Positions 60,749-64,000 of a stretch of 64,000 nucleotides of DNA are shown one piece after another; the first letter of the stretch is position 1; each line of letters begins with the position of its first letter. The DNA is from Pantoea deleyi. Lineage in GTDB: Bacteria > Pseudomonadota > Gammaproteobacteria > Enterobacterales > Enterobacteriaceae. The position numbers and the translations under genes were made by a program. A model generated the notes under the pieces. That model was not told the origin of the DNA. It did no database searches and saw nothing but the letters and a program-made list of their open reading frames with translations. The DNA lies in assembly GCF_022647325.1 (NCBI RefSeq), contig NZ_CP071405.1:186001-250000 (forward strand). The letters are read 5' to 3'.

Positions 60749-61646
60749 TGTACTGACTGATGGAGCGCACCATAGAGGTCTTGGCGGTCGCCAGATGGCT
60801 ATGTAAGGCACAGAGCGCGTCGATATCCTGACGGCCAATCAGCGCGGTGAGAATCGCCATATGCTCCTCCAGCGCCACGATGTTGCGCTGCTTCAGATCG
60901 CTCTCATCCCACTGATAATGCGAGTGAAAGATCACCGAGATAATCTCCAGCGACTGGTTGAAAAACGGGTTGCTGGCGGCAGACAGGATCAGCGAGTGCA
61001 TCTGCCGATCGAGCGCGGCAAAGTGGCGGTAGTTGCTGGCGATGGTGTCGCGCATCGATCGATGACGATCCAGCAGATCCCGCGCCTGCACCCAGCGCTC
61101 ATCCCCGACGGGCAGATTCAGGAAGCGGCTCAGGGCGTGGGTTTCCAGCATCTCGCGCAGTTCAAACAGCTTCTCGGCGTAATCCTGAGTGAATTTTTTC
61201 ATCCGCCACTGACCCCGCCGGACCGGTTCCAGCAGGTCATAGCGCATAAAGCGCAGCAGAAACTCGCGGACGACCACCGGACTGACGTTTACCTGCTGCG
61301 CCAGCTGCAGTTCGCTGAAGGTGTCGCCGGGCACCAGTTGCCGCTGGTTAATCAGGTTAAAAAACATCTGCTCGACGTGGCTGGCCTGCTGCTCAATCGG
61401 CGGCGTTAAGGCGCTGAAGCGATCATCTTCACGCGGTTCGCGTACGATCACGTAAGTCTGATCCACCTTGTCGAGTACGCCGCGCTGATGCAGGTAGTGC
61501 AGGGTATGGCGCACCGTCGTGCGGCTGATATTGAACATCTCGGCCAGCGCCGCCTGTGGTGGCAGGGGAGAACGGATGTGGTGCCGGGCAATGCTCTCAA
61601 GCATCTGGTTAATGACGTTCTGACGCAAATTCTGGCTGCGGCTCAT
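60744..61646 (-). CDS. lgoR: GntR-family regulator LgoR (YjjM)
   Basis: Regulator of L-galactonate use. It has 300 residues from ATG 61646 (MSRSQNLRQNVINQM), with GGAGAG upstream, as in E. coli LgoR. It has two winged helix-turn-helix units, at about 20-65 (LAEMFNISRTTVRHTLHYLHQRG) and 90-150 (LQLAQQVNVSPVVVREFLLRF), then a FadR-type FCD ligand domain (about 155-295; LFELREMLETHALSRF and a metal-site-like HYQWDES). The double reader domain is also present in E. coli LgoR. It lies between lgoT and divergent lgoD. Confidence 0.92.
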   Translation of the reverse strand: MSRSQNLRQNVINQMLESIARHHIRSPLPPQAALAEMFNISRTTVRHTLHYLHQRGVLDKVDQTYVIVREPREDDRFSALTPPIEQQASHVEQMFFNLINQRQLVPGDTFSELQLAQQVNVSPVVVREFLLRFMRYDLLEPVRRGQWRMKKFTQDYAEKLFELREMLETHALSRFLNLPVGDERWVQARDLLDRHRSMRDTIASNYRHFAALDRQMHSLILSAASNPFFNQSLEIISVIFHSHYQWDESDLKQRNIVALEEHMAILTALIGRQDIDALCALHSHLATAKTSMVRSISQYN

Positions 61647-61656
61647 CGCACTCTCC

Positions 61657-61678
61657 GGTTTTTTATGCATTAAAAACC
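61657..61678. promoter_or_regulatory. 22-bp palindrome in the lgoR-lgoD spacer, candidate LgoR operator
   Basis: GGTTTTTTATGCATTAAAAACC is a near-perfect palindrome (one mismatched base pair per arm) 10 bp upstream of the lgoR start. It contains ATTAAAAACC, the complement of the repeat found before lgoT. Confidence 0.65.
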
Positions 61679-61783
61679 ATTCAAAGCCCAAAAAAATCGT
61701 CGTGCTTCACACTTCCCGCAGACCAGCGCTGCGCGGCGTGGCTGATTCGCCCTAACTGCCTGCAGGACAACCGGAGAATCACC

Positions 61784-62812
61784 ATGACAACAATGAAAGC
61801 ACTGCTCATCGCAGAACCCCGCAGAATGGTATGGGCCAGCCGCGACCTGCCGACACCCGCCGCAGGCGAGGCGCTGATTAAGATCCTGACCGCCGGGATC
61901 TGCGGCACGGATATTCATGCCTGGTCCGGCAATCAGCCTTTTTTCAGCTATCCCCGCGTGCTGGGCCACGAAATCTGTGCGGAGGTGGTGGCGCTGGGCA
62001 GGGGCGCAGAGGGTGTGCAGCCGGGCCAGCGGGTGGCGCTGATGCCCTATATCTCCTGCCTGCAGTGTGATGCCTGTCAGAGCGGCCGCACCAACTGCTG
62101 TGAGCAGATTTCTGTGATTGGCGTGCATCAGGATGGCGGCTTCTGCGACTACCTGAGCGTGCCGGTCAGCACATTACTGGTGGTGGATGCGGTGGCACCG
62201 GAGGCGGCTGCGCTGATTGAGCCATTTGCCATCAGCGCCCATGCGGTGCGGCGTGCTGCGGTGGCGGCGGACGAGCAGGTGCTGGTGGTCGGTGCCGGGC
62301 CGATCGGGCTGGGCGTTGCCGCGATTGCAGCCGCCAGCGGCGCCCGGGTGGTGGTTGCCGACACCAGCGAATATCGTCGCCAGCATGTCGCCGATCGCCT
62401 TGGCCTGGCCGCACTCGATCCCGCGGAGGCGACCTTTACCACAGCGCTGCGCGACCAGTTTGGAGGCCGGCTGGCGCTAAAAGTGATCGACGCTACCGGC
62501 AATCCGGCTGCGATGAACAATGCGGTTAACCTGATGCGGCACGGCGGCACCGTCGTCTATGTCGGCCTGCACAAAGGCGATCTGGTGATCCCGGACAGTG
62601 AGTTCCACAAGAAAGAGACCACGCTGATGGGCAGCCGCAACGCCACCCGCGAGGATTTTGACCGGGTATGCGCGCTGATGGCCAGCGGCCAGTTACGCGC
62701 CGACATGATGCTCAATCACCATCTGGCCTTCTCCACGCTGGATCAGACATTTGAAGCGCAGGTGATCACGAACCGCGAACTGATCAAAGCCGTGATTCAT
62801 TTCGACCGCTAA
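61784..62812 (+). CDS. lgoD: L-galactonate 5-dehydrogenase LgoD (YjjN)
   Basis: Zinc-dependent medium-chain dehydrogenase that oxidises L-galactonate to D-tagaturonate, which then enters the hexuronate pathway. It has 342 residues, against 340 in E. coli. Catalytic zinc ligands lie in GICGTDIHAW near residue 39 and LGHE near residue 64, structural zinc cysteines in CLQCDACQSGRTNCC near residues 92-106, and the NAD motif is VVGAGPIGLGVAA near residue 168. ISVIGVHQDGGF and HKKETTLMGSRNAT match E. coli LgoD. CGGAGA precedes ATG 61784. It is divergent from lgoR. Confidence 0.94.
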   Translation: MTTMKALLIAEPRRMVWASRDLPTPAAGEALIKILTAGICGTDIHAWSGNQPFFSYPRVLGHEICAEVVALGRGAEGVQPGQRVALMPYISCLQCDACQSGRTNCCEQISVIGVHQDGGFCDYLSVPVSTLLVVDAVAPEAAALIEPFAISAHAVRRAAVAADEQVLVVGAGPIGLGVAAIAAASGARVVVADTSEYRRQHVADRLGLAALDPAEATFTTALRDQFGGRLALKVIDATGNPAAMNNAVNLMRHGGTVVYVGLHKGDLVIPDSEFHKKETTLMGSRNATREDFDRVCALMASGQLRADMMLNHHLAFSTLDQTFEAQVITNRELIKAVIHFDR

Positions 62813-62818
62813 CGGGCT

Positions 62819-63742
62819 TCAGGGCGGGGCGGTCAGGGTTTCAAAGAAGTGCGCCCGCACCGCGTCTGCATCCACGCCGAGCGCGACACGCTGGGCGGGC
62901 AGATCGGCAAACGGATCCTGGCGGGAGGCGAGCGCACTCCGTTTGCGCACCGTCTGGCCGCAGGCGATCCCCTCGGTGATGACGCGCAGCGGGCTTTCTA
63001 TGAGGGTAAAGGCCTGGGGCAGCGTCAGCCACGCCACCGCCAGGGTATCGTGCAGCGCCATGCCGCTGAACCCCTCTTTTGCCAGGCTGTAAGCCAGATA
63101 AGGGCGACAGATCGCACTCAGCACCGGCTGATTCAGGCGCTGCACCTCATCGCCGCTGATTAACACCTTATGCGTGACATCCAGCGGGATCACCACCACC
63201 TTCAGCGCCGAGGCCAGCACCTGGTCGGCGGCGTGCGGATCTTTCCAGATATTGAATTCGCTGAAGGGCGTGACGTTGCCGCTGTGGCCGTCGGTGCCAA
63301 AGGCGCCGCCCATGATCACCAGCTCTTTCACCAGCGGAATGATATCCGGCGCCTGATTAATGGCCGTGGCGATATTGGTCAGCGGCCCTATCGCCACCAG
63401 CGTGATCTGATGCGGCTGCGCCCGAACGCTGTCGATAATAAACTGCACCGCGCCCGGTGCCTGATCGCTGTAGCGATTTTCAAAGGCATCGCCCAGCCCG
63501 TCCTGACCGTGCAGCGCGGCCGGGGCAGAGGGTGCCAGCGCCAGCGGCCGTGAACAGCCGCGGTAAACTTCCGCCTCAATCGCCATTTTCCCGCAAAACA
63601 GCCGGGCATTTTTTACCGCCTGACCCACCGGCACATTGCCGAATACCGTGGTAATCCCCAGCAGATGCTGCGTCCGCGCCGCATAGGCCAGCGCGAAGGC
63701 GTCATCGACGCCGATATCAGTGTCAAAAATCAGGGTACGCAT
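62819..63742 (-). CDS. Inosine/uridine-preferring nucleoside hydrolase family protein
   Basis: Calcium-dependent N-ribosidase that splits nucleosides into base and ribose. It has 307 residues. The N-terminal metal motif DTDIGVDDAFAL (residues about 7-18) supplies the aspartates that bind Ca2+. IGPLTNIATAI near residue 118, MGGAFG near residue 144, EFNIWKDPHAAD near residue 160 and DVTHKVLI near residue 189 are family blocks, and HDTLAVAWL near residue 229 carries the catalytic-side His-Asp. It is closest to the RihA/RihB type by motif, but base preference is not visible. It is convergent with lgoD, only 6 bp apart. Confidence 0.9.
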   Translation of the reverse strand: MRTLIFDTDIGVDDAFALAYAARTQHLLGITTVFGNVPVGQAVKNARLFCGKMAIEAEVYRGCSRPLALAPSAPAALHGQDGLGDAFENRYSDQAPGAVQFIIDSVRAQPHQITLVAIGPLTNIATAINQAPDIIPLVKELVIMGGAFGTDGHSGNVTPFSEFNIWKDPHAADQVLASALKVVVIPLDVTHKVLISGDEVQRLNQPVLSAICRPYLAYSLAKEGFSGMALHDTLAVAWLTLPQAFTLIESPLRVITEGIACGQTVRKRSALASRQDPFADLPAQRVALGVDADAVRAHFFETLTAPP

Positions 63743-64000
63743 TGGATCTCCGCAACAGGCTGTAAAGCATCAGCATTACCCCGTCAGCCGCGCCGCCGTC
63801 AAGCGATTCAGGCACGCTTGCCAGCCGCAGACGGGCATCGTATTATCAGCGGCTCAAGGTGATGGCGTGCCACCTTTCCCAACCGCCGGTGGGCTTAACA
63901 CCGGCTGATGACGCCTGACACTCAATCCTTTCGCGGGAGCTGAGGTGTCAGGCGCTGTTTATCTCTGCCTTTCCCCTCAGCCCGGCGTGAATCTGCAATC
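63743..64000. other. Upstream region of the nucleoside hydrolase, window end
   Basis: The region carries the hydrolase promoter and, further out, a perfect 10-bp inverted repeat CGCCTGACAC at 63912-63921 with GTGTCAGGCG at 63945-63954. It may be an operator or the terminator of a gene beyond the window. Short reading frames here show no family sequence. Confidence 0.45.

Overview
The window is enterobacterial chromosome, most likely Pantoea or a close relative in the Erwiniaceae. Gene order and proteins match Escherichia coli closely (ppc, argECBH, oxyR-sthA-fabR-yijD-trmA-btuB-murI, hdfR-maoP-comM-ilvLGMEDAYC, cadCBA-dtpC, lgoTRD). However, argG sits inside the arginine operon and the variable regions of the 16S gene look Pantoea-like. 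This assignment is from sequence recognition and was not checked against a database.

Layout: 1-7.1 kb holds the 5' part of ppc and the divergent argE / argCBGH arginine operon behind a paired ARG box. 7.2-15.7 kb carries a peroxiredoxin-glutaredoxin fusion divergent from oxyR, then sthA, fabR-yijD, trmA, a cobalamin riboswitch with btuB, and overlapping murI. 15.7-21.7 kb is a complete rRNA operon: two promoters, 16S, tRNA-Ile, tRNA-Ala, 23S, 5S, tRNA-Asp and tRNA-Trp. 21.7-34 kb has hdfR, maoP, comM and the branched-chain amino acid block: ilvL leader and attenuator, an intact ilvGMEDA, ilvY and ilvC.

From 34 kb the order departs from E. coli. It holds yhjE-yhjD-yhjC, a short-chain reductase, a PhzF-like protein, a glutathione transferase, a MocR regulator with a LysE exporter, phosphoketolase, mqo, a decayed stretch, mntP, a tiny AzuC-like gene, the acid-inducible lysine decarboxylase system cadC/cadBA with dtpC, an uncharacterised two-gene unit, the L-galactonate genes lgoT-lgoR-lgoD and a nucleoside hydrolase.

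Functional themes are arginine and branched-chain amino acid synthesis, peroxide defence, ribosome production, acid and metal homeostasis, and sugar-acid use. The window is mostly core genome; I see no phage, integron, CRISPR or complete insertion sequence. The points most worth following are an AzuC-like small protein/RNA gene placed directly beside the cad locus, a repeated decamer flanking lgoR that looks like its operator, an 83-bp palindrome between the two spacer tRNA genes, the murI-rrn-hdfR junction combining the flanks of E. coli rrnB and rrnC, and a small basic reading frame with a hairpin after ilvC.
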